Shown: in pieces, positions 25,491 through 35,572 of the stretch
Layout: every line of letters starts with the position of its first letter
Position numbering within the stretch: position 1 is the first letter of the stretch
Program-made: the position numbers and the translations under genes
Origin: Verrucomicrobiia bacterium
Lineage (GTDB): Bacteria; Verrucomicrobiota; Verrucomicrobiia; Verrucomicrobiales; DEV007
DNA length: 64,000 nt
Assembly: GCA_030425385.1 (NCBI GenBank)
Contig: JAUIAH010000013.1
Coordinates: forward strand, 115,174-179,173
Reading direction: 5' to 3'
Notes under the pieces: generated by a model
What the model saw: the letters and a program-made list of their open reading frames with translations, nothing else
Databases searched by the model: none
What the model was told of the DNA's origin: nothing

Positions 25491-28400
25491 ATGTTGTCGC
25501 GTATCCCGTGGCGGAGGTGGGGTCTCAGCGGTGTTGTCTTGGATTGGCAGATCGCTGCAACCGTCTTCGCCGTTCTATCATGCCTTGCCGTGTTGCGAGC
25601 CCAGGAGGCTCCAAGTCTTCAGGCGGGTGATCTCCTTTCCGTCGCCGTTTCGAATCATACGCCTAGCATGCGTTCGATACCGGGAGGCTTTGTGGGAACG
25701 GGATTCTATTATTCGAACTTGCATCATTACACGGGGAAGAAGGAGAAGGATTTCAATCCCAAGCTGATTCAGCTGTGGCAGCATTTGAGTGATCGCCAAG
25801 GAGCTTCGGCAGTGCGCTTTGGTGGCGGGAGTGTGAATGAGACCTGGTATCACCCTGATAGTGATGCGGAGGCGCCTGAAGGCATTCGTTTCCAATTGAC
25901 TCCCGAATACTTGAGCAACATTCGCGAAGCGCTGGAGCGTGCGGGGGCCAAAGGGATCTTTTGTCTCAATGTAGGCCACAATGATCTCGATCTCTTTGCT
26001 TCCATGGGGCAAGGGATCCTCGCGCATGTGGATGCGAATAACATTGATGCCTTTGAGATCGGCAATGAACCCAATCGGTATGGGCCGAAAGGGTTGAGGT
26101 CCAGTTCCTACGATTTCGAGACGTTTGCTGATGAATTTGATGCCTTTCTTTCGCGTTTTCGGGCAAGTGTCAGTGCAACAATTCCCGCAGTGGGAGCAAC
26201 CCTGACATTGATTGAGGAGTCGGACGTGGAGGATACGGAATGGAATGCACAGGCGGCGACCTTTGTGGACCGTTTCCATTCGCGCCTGACGGCCTATTCA
26301 CTCAATCGCTATCCACTTTCCGATTGTACGAAGTCGTCGTCGCGTTTGCGGTATGCGAGCATTGAGAATCTGCTCTCGGAACGCGCGTCACTTGGGCAAG
26401 GAGATGCCATCGCGGCGACAGCCTTAGCGACCGAAGGTGCGAATTTACCCTTCTATATTCACGAAAGTAATTCCGCCTCATGTGGAGGTACCGAGGGCGT
26501 GAGCGATGCCTTTGCATCAGCACTGTGGTTTCTCGATTCTTCGTTCGCCTACGCGCGGGAAGGTGTGGATCGGGTCTTCGTGTCCTTCCATCCCAATGGC
26601 GCTTACAGCCCGTTTCGGTTTGAACGTCGCTTTGAACTGGACGGCATTGCCTACGCGCCTGAAGTGTATCCTTTGTACTATGGGATGCTGCTGCTGGCTG
26701 AGGTGGTGGGGACAGGAGCGGACTTGTTGGAGATCGATCTGAATCGAAGCGAGAATACGAACGCGTGGGCCACCATGGACCCTGAGGGCACGGTCAGGGT
26801 GCTCCTTCTCAATAAAAGTACGGAGTCGGGGAATGCACGTATTCTAGTGCCCGGAGCCGCGGCGCCGGCTGAGTTGATCCGCCTGACAGCTCCTGCCATT
26901 GATGCAACGCAAGGAGTGCGTCTGGCAGGGCAAACCTTCGATGGCACCATTGAAGGAGAGATGCTTGGAGATCGATCCTTTGAGCCGGTCCTGCCGGATG
27001 GGGAAGGCGTGTATACGGTGCCAATGCCAGCTGGTAGCGCGGCTCTCCTCACATTAGGAGAAAGTGACGTTTCTGGGGATACCGTCGTGGCTTTGGCAAC
27101 GGTCGTCGAATCAGCGATCACGGGAGAATCCGTGGTCTTGGATGGTTCGCCGAGCTTTGGAAATATTGCGAGTGTTCTTTGGGAGCAAGTGTCAGGACCG
27201 CCGGTCTCGATCTCATCCGCGACAGAGCGGGTGGCACGCTTTATCGCTGACGACCCCGGCTCGTATGGTTTCCGATTGACCGTGGCCAACACGGATGGCT
27301 CGTCGCAAGCCTCGCGTCTTGTGCAGATTGCGATTCAAGAGGCTCCCTCGACGGAAGGACGATTCTATTTGGAGACAGATGGAGTGGTGGCCTTCGAGGC
27401 AGAACTACCGTCGTTCGTCCTGCCTGGCACTGGCAAATTTGCCAATCATGAATGGACAGCGACCGTGGATCCTGCTGCTGAGATCGGCACGGCCATGCAG
27501 TGCCTGCCTGACGAAGGTGCCAATGCCAAAGACTCCACTGATGGTCCGGCGCTCGGCTATCAGGTGCTCTTTGCCAATCCTGGCAATTACCGCGTCTACC
27601 TGCGGATGCGGAGGGATGATGGAGGCTCCGACACCGTGCACGCAGGGTTGGAAACGCCCGTCTCGTTTCCCTATGGGATCAAGCAGAAATCGAGCGCCTG
27701 GACGTGGACCACCGCGGTGGTTTCTGGCGGTGACGCGATGATCGACATTCCTTCGGCTGGACTGCATGTCTTTCACCTCTGGCCGAGAGAAGACGGGTGC
27801 CAGATCGATCGCATCGTCTTGGCACAGGAACAGGTGAGTCCTGGAAATGTGCCTAACAGTCCCTCCAACGGGTCCCCAGTTGAACCCGAACCCGAACCCG
27901 AACCCGAACCCGAACCCGAACCCGAACCCGAACCCGAACCCGAACCCGAACCCGAACCCGAACCCGAACCCGAACCCGAACCCGAACCCGAACCCGAACC
28001 CGATTCGCCTATCTATGTAGAGGCAGGAGGGCTGGTCGCGATTGAGGCAGAGCAGCCGAGCGTGCAAGAGCGTGGTGTTGGCAAATTTGCCAGTCATGCC
28101 TGGGAAAGCGTTGGCGAAAGCGGGGCCAGCGACGGCGCGTCCGTGATCTGTCTGCCTGACAGTGGTGCCAATGCGAAGGAGTCAGGCGATGGACCGGCCT
28201 TGCGGTATGACATTCGCTTCGAATCGGTGGGAACGTATCGCGTCTTCCTACGCATGAAAGCAACGAGTGGGAGTTCTGATAGTCTCCATTACGGGGAGAA
28301 TGAACCTTTGTCAGTTCCCTATGGAATGAAGCAGAAGAAGAGCGACTGGCTTTGGGTGGATCAGATCACTGGCGCGGGCGCGGCAACGTTCGTCGTCGAT

Positions 28401-29417
28401 ACGCCAGGGAGGCAATCGCTACGGATTTGGCCGCGTGAAGATGGGTGCGAGATTGACCGCATCGTCTTAGCATTAGACGCAAATATTGATCCTGACACCG
28501 TGGCGACGAGTGCGGCGGAGGCCTCCATCGCACAGGCACGCACCGCCAACGCGCATTCTCGGGAGGAGTTCTCAGTGGCCTCTTCAACCCTAGCGGAAAC
28601 CGCAGCCATGCCGCCTCCGGTTGCCTCGACCATCGAGGCCAGCCGGACGTGGCAAGGCATCGTGACGGTGGAGGCAGAGACAGCGCTCGCGAGCGTTTCC
28701 GGCATGGGCGCCTTAGGTGAATACGAGTGGAAGCGCTTGAGTGATTCATCGGCGGAAGGGGGAGCCTTCGTGCGGATCGTGCCTGATGCTGACGGCACTG
28801 GCCCCCGGGAATCGATTGATGGTCCCTACATGGAATACATCGTCTTGATTGATCAGCCAGGAATGTATCAAGGTGAGGTGCGTCTGCGAGGAGATTCGAA
28901 GGGTTTGTTAGTCGAGGGGAATGGTCATGACAGTGCCTTGCCTCCGGCGTCGGCAGACGGCTGGCAATGGGTGCGCTTGCAGAATCCCATGCCCTTTCCG
29001 ACGGTGGGCTTGAAGCGCGTGCGCTTGCGGATGGGAGATCATGGGGTGGACGTGGACCGTTTCACCTTGTATCGCGAGGACATTGTCCTGCCTAGAAGAC
29101 GGGTGCTCTCGCCTGCGCTTGACTTGCCGGCGCCGATCGTCGTGGCGGAAGATGGCTCGATAAAGGTGCCAATGGGGCAACCGCATCATGTGGTTTCGCC
29201 CACGGTTCATGAGTATCTCGTGCTTGTGTCAGAACCGAGTGTCTACCAATGGCAGATTGCCTCGCCTCTCTCAGTGTTGTGCGAGTGGGATGGACTGACG
29301 CTTTCGCCAGAGGTCCCGTTTGCCATTGAGGAGGTGGGCGTGCACGTGCTGCGAATCACGAAGGAAACCGGTGCCTGGCCAGCTTCGGATGCTCGCCTCC
29401 TTCCCGTGGATCATTGA
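25491..29417 (+). CDS. Secreted multidomain GH79-like glycoside hydrolase with repeated carbohydrate-binding-like modules
   Basis: From ATG 25491 the protein has 1308 residues (an in-frame TTG at 25443 would add 16). A signal-like segment at about 20-38 ([18 protein letters not shown]) precedes a TIM-barrel domain (about 45-520). Likely catalytic glutamates are Glu193 in [12 protein letters not shown] and Glu325 in [13 protein letters not shown], patterns of family GH79 (heparanase/beta-glucuronidase-like). An Ig/PKD-like domain follows (about 535-620), then two closely related CBM-like modules (about 630-785 and 840-1000; shared motifs CLPDxGANAKxSxDGPAL and WPREDGCxIDRIVLA) joined by a Glu-Pro linker (798-837). 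A third, divergent module lies at about 1056-1200. It probably acts on uronic-acid-containing polysaccharides outside the cell; the substrate is inferred. Confidence 0.8.
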   Translation: MLSRIPWRRWGLSGVVLDWQIAATVFAVLSCLAVLRAQEAPSLQAGDLLSVAVSNHTPSMRSIPGGFVGTGFYYSNLHHYTGKKEKDFNPKLIQLWQHLSDRQGASAVRFGGGSVNETWYHPDSDAEAPEGIRFQLTPEYLSNIREALERAGAKGIFCLNVGHNDLDLFASMGQGILAHVDANNIDAFEIGNEPNRYGPKGLRSSSYDFETFADEFDAFLSRFRASVSATIPAVGATLTLIEESDVEDTEWNAQAATFVDRFHSRLTAYSLNRYPLSDCTKSSSRLRYASIENLLSERASLGQGDAIAATALATEGANLPFYIHESNSASCGGTEGVSDAFASALWFLDSSFAYAREGVDRVFVSFHPNGAYSPFRFERRFELDGIAYAPEVYPLYYGMLLLAEVVGTGADLLEIDLNRSENTNAWATMDPEGTVRVLLLNKSTESGNARILVPGAAAPAELIRLTAPAIDATQGVRLAGQTFDGTIEGEMLGDRSFEPVLPDGEGVYTVPMPAGSAALLTLGESDVSGDTVVALATVVESAITGESVVLDGSPSFGNIASVLWEQVSGPPVSISSATERVARFIADDPGSYGFRLTVANTDGSSQASRLVQIAIQEAPSTEGRFYLETDGVVAFEAELPSFVLPGTGKFANHEWTATVDPAAEIGTAMQCLPDEGANAKDSTDGPALGYQVLFANPGNYRVYLRMRRDDGGSDTVHAGLETPVSFPYGIKQKSSAWTWTTAVVSGGDAMIDIPSAGLHVFHLWPREDGCQIDRIVLAQEQVSPGNVPNSPSNGSPVEPEPEPEPEPEPEPEPEPEPEPEPEPEPEPEPEPEPEPEPDSPIYVEAGGLVAIEAEQPSVQERGVGKFASHAWESVGESGASDGASVICLPDSGANAKESGDGPALRYDIRFESVGTYRVFLRMKATSGSSDSLHYGENEPLSVPYGMKQKKSDWLWVDQITGAGAATFVVDTPGRQSLRIWPREDGCEIDRIVLALDANIDPDTVATSAAEASIAQARTANAHSREEFSVASSTLAETAAMPPPVASTIEASRTWQGIVTVEAETALASVSGMGALGEYEWKRLSDSSAEGGAFVRIVPDADGTGPRESIDGPYMEYIVLIDQPGMYQGEVRLRGDSKGLLVEGNGHDSALPPASADGWQWVRLQNPMPFPTVGLKRVRLRMGDHGVDVDRFTLYREDIVLPRRRVLSPALDLPAPIVVAEDGSIKVPMGQPHHVVSPTVHEYLVLVSEPSVYQWQIASPLSVLCEWDGLTLSPEVPFAIEEVGVHVLRITKETGAWPASDARLLPVDH
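27882..28001 (+). repeat. Perfect hexanucleotide tandem repeat (GAACCC) encoding a Glu-Pro linker
   Basis: About twenty copies of GAACCC run without interruption inside the GH79-like gene and encode alternating Glu and Pro between two CBM-like modules. Unit changes keep the frame, so copy-number change would alter only linker length. The repeat is unusually homogeneous at the DNA level, which points to recent slippage expansion. Confidence 0.95.
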
Positions 29418-29457
29418 CTCGCGAGGGTGCCTCGTTTAGGGGAACCTTTCCGTGTCC

Positions 29458-30876
29458 ATGATTCGATTCCTGCTCTTGACCCCACTAGCTCTTGCCTTGT
29501 CCGGTTGTGCAGCGTGGCAACTGTCGCGACCGACAAGCTACGTGGAGAAGCCTGTGGACCTTCCGGCGGTTTGGAGCCAATCGGCGGAAGGCAATGAGGG
29601 CAAGATCGCCACGGGCTGGCTTGCGACGTTTCGCGACCGCGAGATGACGCAGTTGGTGAAGGAAGCGATGGCACATAATCGGAATCTCCGCCGATCCGCC
29701 GCTCAATTGCGCGGGGCGCGCGAGAATCTGGTATCGGCCCGTGCCAATCGCCTGCCATCGATTTCTGCCAGTGGCTCCACCTCGAGGTCTGGAAATCGCT
29801 CTCGAGAGGCGGATGGCGATCTTGGGGGATGGGATCGCTCAAAGAATTACGGGCTATCCTTCAGTGCCTCCTGGGAGGTGGATCTATGGGGGCGCTTGCG
29901 TGATCTGGAAGAGGCCACCGTGGCAGACTTCGAGGCCACCTTGGCGGATTTCCGTAGCGCACGGCTTTCGCTCGCGGCGAACACGGCGAAGGCTTGGTGC
30001 AATCTCATCACCGCGCAACAACTCGTGAAATCGGCCGAGCAAACGCGCGATACCTTTGAGCGAAATTTTCGGATCACCGAGCGGAACCTCGTCGGGGCAG
30101 GGGAAGGGAATTTCCTCAACGTGCTGTTCGGGAGAAACGACGTGGCATCAGCGGAGCGATCTTTGCGCAATGCCCAGTTTGCGCGCGATGAATCCGCGCG
30201 CGCCATCGAGGTGCTCCTCGGGCGCTACCCGAGTGCCTCGATCGAAGGACGCGCCGAATTGCCAGACTTGCCCAATGCGGTGCCTGCCGGCTTGCCGTCG
30301 GAGCTGTTGATGCGGCGACCGGATCTGGTGGCGGCTGCGGCCGATTTGCGTTCCTCGGCATCCCGCGCGGATGCTGCTCGCAAGAATCTCCTGCCATCTA
30401 TCCGGCTCTCGGGCAGTGCCTCTCGTTCCAGCAACGAACTTCTCGATCTCATCGCTGATCCGCGTTCGATCGGGTGGAGTGCGGCCTCTTCCTTGGCCCA
30501 GTCGATCTATCGTGGGGGTGCCCTCACGGCCGATGCGCGTCAGGCGTTGGCACAGAATGAAGCGGCCATCGAATCCTTCGCCGCGACGGCTTTGCGCGCC
30601 TTTCAAGAGGTTGAATCGGCCTTGGCGCAGGAGCGCAATCTGCTCTTGCAGGAGGAGGACGTGAACCTGGAGATGGAAACGGCTACCTTGGCCGAGCGGC
30701 AAGCGGATCGCGGAGCGACCGAAGGGTTGGTCAGTACGCTTGAAGTGTTAGAGGCGCGCCGACGGGTCACGCGCGCGCGAAACGCTCAGATTTCATTGAG
30801 GAATCAGCGCCTTCAGAATCGGATCGATCTCCACCTGGCACTGGGGGGTGATTTCGAGACCCTGCCGAATCTGTAG
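29458..30876 (+). CDS. TolC/NodT-family outer membrane efflux lipoprotein
   Basis: A 472-residue outer membrane factor. The lipoprotein signal ends in ALSGCAAW (lipobox), so the mature N-terminal Cys is acylated. The two OEP repeats are visible: residues 60-240 (long helices, NYGLSFSASWEVDLWGRLRDL) and 265-470 (LPSELLMRRPDLVAAAADLRSS, SLAQSIYRGG, Ala-rich helices). The motif WEVDLWGR and LMRRPDLVAAE-like block are typical of NodT/OprM channels of RND or MFS efflux systems. No inner-membrane pump or periplasmic adaptor is in the window, so it is an orphan here. The ATG at 29458 is preferred over a GTG two codons earlier. A terminator-like hairpin follows at 30894. Confidence 0.92.
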   Translation: MIRFLLLTPLALALSGCAAWQLSRPTSYVEKPVDLPAVWSQSAEGNEGKIATGWLATFRDREMTQLVKEAMAHNRNLRRSAAQLRGARENLVSARANRLPSISASGSTSRSGNRSREADGDLGGWDRSKNYGLSFSASWEVDLWGRLRDLEEATVADFEATLADFRSARLSLAANTAKAWCNLITAQQLVKSAEQTRDTFERNFRITERNLVGAGEGNFLNVLFGRNDVASAERSLRNAQFARDESARAIEVLLGRYPSASIEGRAELPDLPNAVPAGLPSELLMRRPDLVAAAADLRSSASRADAARKNLLPSIRLSGSASRSSNELLDLIADPRSIGWSAASSLAQSIYRGGALTADARQALAQNEAAIESFAATALRAFQEVESALAQERNLLLQEEDVNLEMETATLAERQADRGATEGLVSTLEVLEARRRVTRARNAQISLRNQRLQNRIDLHLALGGDFETLPNL

Positions 30877-30893
30877 GAAATCCAGACACAAAG

Positions 30894-30923
30894 AAAGGGC
30901 ACCCGGCGAACCGGATGCCCTTT
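30894..30923 (-). terminator. Hairpin terminator between convergent genes
   Basis: AAAGGGCA-C-CCGG, loop CGAA, CCGG-A-TGCCCTTT: a 12-bp stem with one mismatch. On the minus strand it is followed by a T-rich run (TTTCTTTGTG), and it lies 27 bases past the stop of the minus-strand oxidoreductase. On the plus strand it is 18 bases past the TolC-family stop with only a short T tract, so it may work both ways. Confidence 0.8.
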
Positions 30924-30949
30924 CCCATAGGAGATGAATCGTAACGATG

Positions 30950-32347
30950 CTAGATGATCGTAGCGAGCGGTCCGTGACCTTTACGAGGCTCGCGCCAGGC
31001 GAGTGCGTTGATCTTGGGATCGTTCGTGATGTTACCTTGCTCATCAAGCTCCAGGCGTTTGCCAGCACGGGCGCAAAGATTGCCTAACTGGATATTCGCC
31101 GTCATGGGACCGGAGTAGCCGAAGTTTGACTGGCTGAACTCCCGTGGCTTCTCGCCGCGGCAGGCCATGATGAACTCCTCGTGGTGTCCAGGGGAGCGCT
31201 CTAACATCTTCTCGGGCTTGCCGAAGGCTTTGCGGGCAGACTCAGGGATGATGCGGGGGCTGTTCCAGTAATCGCCTTCCACGAGCATCTTGCCCTTGGT
31301 GCCAATGATAAGGTTCCCCGTGCGTGGAAGCTCGCGGTTGTCTTCTTTCAGTTCAGGAGGGGCCTCAGGCATGTTGGGCGTGCCGTCCGTCTTGTTGCCT
31401 TCATACCAGAAGGTGGCGAAGCCTGGGCGGTCTTCCTTCGCGCGGTAGGTCGCTTTCACCGTCATGCCGGCGGGGTATTGATCGCCCACAGGAGCCGTCA
31501 TGAAGATGGGCTCGGCGGAAGCGGCGTAACCACAGTCCATGATCGCGTAGATGCCGTCCGTGGTGTGGCAGGCCATGTCCCCGAGCGCCCCGGAGCCAAA
31601 GTCGACGACGCCGCGCCATGAGAAGGAATGGTAGACAGGCTTGCCTTTGTCGACGCCATCACGGTACTTGGCCACGTAGGGACGCATCGCTGCAGGTCCA
31701 ATCCAAGAATCCCAATCGAGATCGTTTGGAACGGGATCGCTGTAGTCCGGACGAGGATGTCCCTGAGGCCACACAGGACGGTTCGTCCAAGTGTGGAACT
31801 CCAGGACGTCGCCGATGGCGCCGCCTTTGATGATCTCGTAGGCCACGCGCCAGCCTTGACCAGCGTGGCCTTGGTTCCCCATTTGCGTAACGACTTTCGG
31901 GCTCTTCTTATACGCTTCAGTGAGCATCTGGGCTTCTTTCACCGACCAGGACAGAGGCTTCTCCGTGTAGCAATGGATGCCCATGGCCACCGCCGTCATG
32001 GATGGCGCAAAGTGGGTGTGGTCCGGCGTGGCGACGAAGACGACATCGAGATCCGTGCTGTGTTTCTCGAAGAGTTCGCGCCAGTCCGTGTAGCCTTTGG
32101 CCTCATTCCAGCCTTCTTTCTTGAGGACGCCACCCCAGCGCGACTTGTCGACCTCGGCAAAGCCGATGCAATGGAGCCCGTGCTTATGGGCAGCTTCGGT
32201 GTGGGCATTGGCCCGTCCGCCAGTGGCGACGAAGCCCACCTGCAGCTTGCTGTTCTGATTGTGACCACGAACGATGGCTGGGAAGGCGAGAGTGGAAGCC
32301 GCCGCAGCACCGGTCGTGAGGAAATTTCGACGTGATAGATTGGACAT
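30950..32347 (-). CDS. Tat-exported Gfo/Idh/MocA-family oxidoreductase
   Basis: A 465-residue NAD(P)-dependent oxidoreductase. The N-terminus MSNLSRRNFLTTGAAAAS holds a twin-arginine signal (SRRNFL) with a following hydrophobic stretch, so the protein is expected to be exported folded with its cofactor. The Rossmann part shows VGFVATGGRANAH, the substrate/cofactor motif FVATPDHTH and YTEKPLSWSVKEA (EKP lysine). The C-terminal part has SWRGVVDFGSGALGDMACHT, a block typical of the planctomycete/verrucomicrobial branch. These enzymes often act on sugars or aminosugars. The substrate cannot be assigned. The start at 32347 is set by the Tat motif; an upstream in-frame ATG exists. Confidence 0.9.
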   Translation of the reverse strand: MSNLSRRNFLTTGAAAASTLAFPAIVRGHNQNSKLQVGFVATGGRANAHTEAAHKHGLHCIGFAEVDKSRWGGVLKKEGWNEAKGYTDWRELFEKHSTDLDVVFVATPDHTHFAPSMTAVAMGIHCYTEKPLSWSVKEAQMLTEAYKKSPKVVTQMGNQGHAGQGWRVAYEIIKGGAIGDVLEFHTWTNRPVWPQGHPRPDYSDPVPNDLDWDSWIGPAAMRPYVAKYRDGVDKGKPVYHSFSWRGVVDFGSGALGDMACHTTDGIYAIMDCGYAASAEPIFMTAPVGDQYPAGMTVKATYRAKEDRPGFATFWYEGNKTDGTPNMPEAPPELKEDNRELPRTGNLIIGTKGKMLVEGDYWNSPRIIPESARKAFGKPEKMLERSPGHHEEFIMACRGEKPREFSQSNFGYSGPMTANIQLGNLCARAGKRLELDEQGNITNDPKINALAWREPRKGHGPLATII

Positions 32348-32481
32348 GCGAGTATGGGTCAGGTTTCTAGTAGGTAGCGTGAGACCTAAGCAATCAGGCA
32401 ACGCATTTCAAGACAGATCGGAGATCCTGAGAAATTTCGGAAAGCTTGGCATTTGCAGTCTCGAGCGTTTAAACTGTTCCT

Positions 32482-33006
32482 ATGGGCGCAATCTTCAAAC
32501 GCTGGCGGTGGGGACTGTTCGTTGGGGGCGTGGCCTTTGGGCTCACGACCTGGTTCATAGGCGAAGGCCATCCCGGTTTGGTCTTTCTCAATGGCTTGGC
32601 AGTCATGGCCGTGGCCTTCCTACTCGTGTCGACAGACTTCGCCGCCTTGCTCGCCTCGCCGATCCTGAAATTCATCGATTCTGTCTATCTGCCCGGCGGG
32701 CATCTCGATAAAGCGCTTCTCAATTATGATTTGCCTCTCTACTACGAGCGGCACTTTCGAGGAGAGGAAGCACTGGCAGCCTATATCCAACTCATTCGGG
32801 CCTATCCGGATCAGATCAATGCTTACGCGGGCGCCGTCCGCGTCTGTCAGAACCAATTGGACGATACCCACCAAGCGAAGAAGTGGTGGGCAGAAGCGGA
32901 GAGACGCTTTGGTCGAGAGGCTGTTAGCGAGGCAGTGAAGAAGACGGCGTCCGAGTGGCACGCCGAACGGATGCGCGCTCGACTCGCGCCGGCGCCCTCA
33001 CATTGA
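32482..33006 (+). CDS. Small membrane protein with TPR-like helical tail
   Basis: A 174-residue protein with two hydrophobic segments (about 9-27 and 33-55), then a soluble part with helices HLDKALLNYDLPLYYERHFRGEEALAAYIQLIRAYPDQINAYAGAVRVC, which has the period and small/large residue pattern of a single tetratricopeptide-like repeat. I do not recognise a specific family. Its TGA overlaps the amidase ATG by one base (TGATG), so the two are probably translated together. Function unknown. Confidence 0.7.
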   Translation: MGAIFKRWRWGLFVGGVAFGLTTWFIGEGHPGLVFLNGLAVMAVAFLLVSTDFAALLASPILKFIDSVYLPGGHLDKALLNYDLPLYYERHFRGEEALAAYIQLIRAYPDQINAYAGAVRVCQNQLDDTHQAKKWWAEAERRFGREAVSEAVKKTASEWHAERMRARLAPAPSH

Positions 33007-34649
33007 TGCAAGAAATGAGCCGGCGTGAGATCTTGAAGGTGCTCGCGACGGTGGGCGTGGGCAATGTTGTCTTCCAGCGTGCTCTGGCCGCAGAGGTTGC
33101 GAAGCAGGAGGGGCTTTCTCTCCGAGCGCTTCAAGATGCCGAATGGGTCTCCGGTGTGGTGTTGCGTGAGGAAGAACGTGAGCAATTGCGCAAAGCGTTA
33201 GAAGATCAGTTGGAAGGTCGTCGACGTTTGCACGCACATGCTACCTCCTGTCAGTCCGCACCAGCGCTTCGTCTTTCTGCAAGAAGCCGAGACCAGGAGG
33301 CGGCGAAAGCACCGACCGTGCCAGCGGTTTCCGCAAGACTTGTGCGGCCGCGGGACGACGCAGCTCTCGCCTTTCTTAGCGTGGTCGAGTTGGGGGCGCT
33401 ATTGAGGCGTGGGGAAGTGACATCGGTCGCCCTGACAGAGATCTACCTTCGCCGACTGAAGCTCTACGACCCTCAATTGCTGTGTATCGTGCACCTGACC
33501 GAGGCGCTCGCACGAGAGCAAGCGGAGCGTGCGGATGCGGAATTGGCAGCTGGTGAGGATCGCGGCCCGTTGCATGGCATCCCTTGGGGTGCGAAGGATC
33601 TGATGGCGGTGCCGGGGTATCCGACGACTTGGGGAGCACCTCAGTATCGTGAACGTGTGTTAGAAGAGAAAGCGACGGCCGTGGAGCGCTTGGAGGCGGC
33701 GGGTGCGGTGCTTGTGGCCAAGCTCTCACTCGGTGCGCTCGCCATGGGCGATCGCTGGTATCGTGGCATGACGCGCAATCCATGGGATCTCCAGCAGGGA
33801 TCGAGTGGCTCGTCTGCTGGATCAGCCTCGGCCACGGCAGCCGGATTGGTGGGATTTGCCATTGGGAGCGAAACGTTAGGGAGTATTGTGTCTCCCTGTC
33901 GCCGCTGCGGCGTCACGGGCTTGCGCCCCACCTTTGGTCGAGTCAGCCGCCATGGATGCATGGCGCTTTCTTGGAGCATGGACAAGATTGGGCCCATCGC
34001 CCGAACGGCGACAGATGCCGCCTTGATATTAGAAGCGATCCAGGGGCCGGATCAGCACGATCACACCGTTTTCGATGAGCGCTTTGCTAGACGCCCGCTA
34101 GGCGATCCGGGTTCCTTGCGATTGGGGTATGTGCCAGGCGAAGAAGGTATTCCGCTAGAGCTCTTTGGGAAACTCGGATTCGAACTCGTCCCTGTCACCA
34201 TGCCGGAGGGCTATCCTGTTTGGGACATGACACAGATTCTCACTGCCGAAGCGGCCACTGCCTTTCATGATTGGACGGTCGAGGGTATCACGGAAGGCTT
34301 GGGCCAATGGCCGCGGATCTTTCGCAAAGGGCATTTCGTGACGGCGGTCGACTACCTGCGAGCCAACCAATTGCGCGATCATTTGATGGACGCCTTCGAG
34401 AGCATCTTTGAGAAGGTCGATGTCCTGTTAGGTGGCGGGCGAGATGAGTTAGCCATGAGCAATCTGACAGGGCACCCATCGATCATTGTCCCTAGCGGAT
34501 TTGCTACTGATAAGAGCTCAGGCAAGCGCCGTCCACAAGCCCTCAAGATGACGGGCCGCTGGCGCGGAGAAACGGCACTCATCCACGTGGCCGAAGCCTA
34601 TCAACAAGCCACGGCGCATCACGTTGAACGGCCTCCGGGGTTCCTGTGA
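33006..34649 (+). CDS. Amidase-signature-family protein, probably exported
   Basis: A 547-residue amidase. The signature holds the Ser-cisSer-Lys triad: Lys in GIPWGAKDLMAVPGYPTTWGA, the first Ser in QGSSGSSAGSASATAAG, and the nucleophile Ser in GSETLGSIVSPCRRCG. The N-terminus MQEMSRREILKVLATVGVGNVVFQRALAAE has a twin-arginine-like motif and a hydrophobic stretch, so periplasmic export is likely. Residues 35-130 form a helical, charged extension before the catalytic domain that is not part of the standard family. Substrate could be an aryl or aliphatic amide; no glutaminyl-tRNA partner genes (gatB/C) are near, so a GatA role is unlikely. ATG at 33006 overlaps the upstream stop. Confidence 0.87.
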   Translation: MQEMSRREILKVLATVGVGNVVFQRALAAEVAKQEGLSLRALQDAEWVSGVVLREEEREQLRKALEDQLEGRRRLHAHATSCQSAPALRLSARSRDQEAAKAPTVPAVSARLVRPRDDAALAFLSVVELGALLRRGEVTSVALTEIYLRRLKLYDPQLLCIVHLTEALAREQAERADAELAAGEDRGPLHGIPWGAKDLMAVPGYPTTWGAPQYRERVLEEKATAVERLEAAGAVLVAKLSLGALAMGDRWYRGMTRNPWDLQQGSSGSSAGSASATAAGLVGFAIGSETLGSIVSPCRRCGVTGLRPTFGRVSRHGCMALSWSMDKIGPIARTATDAALILEAIQGPDQHDHTVFDERFARRPLGDPGSLRLGYVPGEEGIPLELFGKLGFELVPVTMPEGYPVWDMTQILTAEAATAFHDWTVEGITEGLGQWPRIFRKGHFVTAVDYLRANQLRDHLMDAFESIFEKVDVLLGGGRDELAMSNLTGHPSIIVPSGFATDKSSGKRRPQALKMTGRWRGETALIHVAEAYQQATAHHVERPPGFL

Positions 34650-34721
34650 TTGACGCTGTCTCGTCCGGATCGAGGGATTTGGCGCTCTCAAACTCGTTGT
34701 CCTTTGGTGCCGACGGTTCGG

Positions 34722-35009
34722 TCAAGGATTGTGCTCCTGATAGTCAGGCGAGAGTGGATCTAACTTCTCTTGGTGGCGAATCCAGCCAAGAATGGCGAGT
34801 CCCAATCCCATGGTTCCGATCATTCGAATGATTTCGTATCCAAGCGCACCGCGAAATCGGACGGGATCTTCTTTGTTGCTGAGAGTGACGCTATTTCTTC
34901 GTAATCTAGTGATGGTGATCTTGCCAGTGCTTATTTCATAGACGATGTCCGCGGCGCACAGCAATGAGATGCCTATCATGGCGATGCCAAAGACTTTGAG
35001 CTTAGCCAT
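34722..35009 (-). CDS. Small membrane protein of unknown function
   Basis: A 95-residue protein with two hydrophobic segments (about 6-24 and 58-80) and short charged ends. No family recognised. It starts 6 bases after the lspA stop and so seems to be the third gene of the ileS-lspA unit. It ends 72 bases before the convergent amidase stop. Confidence 0.6.
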   Translation of the reverse strand: MAKLKVFGIAMIGISLLCAADIVYEISTGKITITRLRRNSVTLSNKEDPVRFRGALGYEIIRMIGTMGLGLAILGWIRHQEKLDPLSPDYQEHNP

Positions 35010-35015
35010 TCCATT

Positions 35016-35570
35016 TTAATCCAATGGGGCTTTCAGCGCTTCCTTCTTTGGTTCGAAGAAGGCAGATAACCCTAACAAGAAGGCGGCAACACAGATGCAG
35101 GAATCGGCGACGTTGAATGAGGGCCAGATCATGAAGCCAAGGTCGAAGCTGAGGAAATCGACAACGTAGCCGTGGACGAAGCGGTCCGTGAGGTTTCCAA
35201 GGATGCCGGGGAAGAGGAGGAAGACGGCGAGTTGGCTCATCTTGATGGGGAAGGCGTTCTTGCGCCAGAGGAGGCCGATGAAGACGAGCGCTCCAACAGC
35301 GACTCCACCGAAGACCCAGTTGGCCCAGGCCGTGCCGTTGAATCGGCCGAAGGCGATCCCGGTGTTGTGCACCCGAACGATGTCAAAGAAGCCATCGATT
35401 TCGAGGAACTTTTCGAGCTTGGCGAACCAGGTGCCTTCGTGGGCGTGCACGCCGTAGGTGCCGAGTTCAGGTTGATGTGGGTCGTAATACCAAACGATCA
35501 GCCATTTGGTGATCTGATCGATCACGTAAAGAGGGATTGAGAGGCAGAGGAAGCTTTTGAGGAACGGCAT
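35016..35570 (-). CDS. lspA: Lipoprotein signal peptidase (signal peptidase II)
   Basis: LspA cleaves lipoprotein signal peptides ahead of the acylated cysteine in the inner membrane. The 184-residue protein has four hydrophobic segments and both catalytic Asp blocks: GNLTDRFVHGYVVDF and PSFNVADSCI. The conserved N-block is VRVHNTGIAFG. An insertion of about 30 residues between TM1 and TM2 (YYDPHQPELGTYGVHAHEG...) is a bit longer than in E. coli. The ATG at 35570 is the normal family start, 2 bases after the ileS stop; an upstream in-frame start would lie inside ileS. The ileS-lspA order is widely conserved. Confidence 0.95.
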   Translation of the reverse strand: MPFLKSFLCLSIPLYVIDQITKWLIVWYYDPHQPELGTYGVHAHEGTWFAKLEKFLEIDGFFDIVRVHNTGIAFGRFNGTAWANWVFGGVAVGALVFIGLLWRKNAFPIKMSQLAVFLLFPGILGNLTDRFVHGYVVDFLSFDLGFMIWPSFNVADSCICVAAFLLGLSAFFEPKKEALKAPLD

Positions 35571-35572
35571 GG

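Noticed and set aside
27405..28097. Minus-strand frame with a long Gly-Phe repeat opposite the GH79-like gene
   Set aside because: It is the antisense reading of the GAACCC repeat and has no leader or homology; the plus-strand gene explains the sequence.
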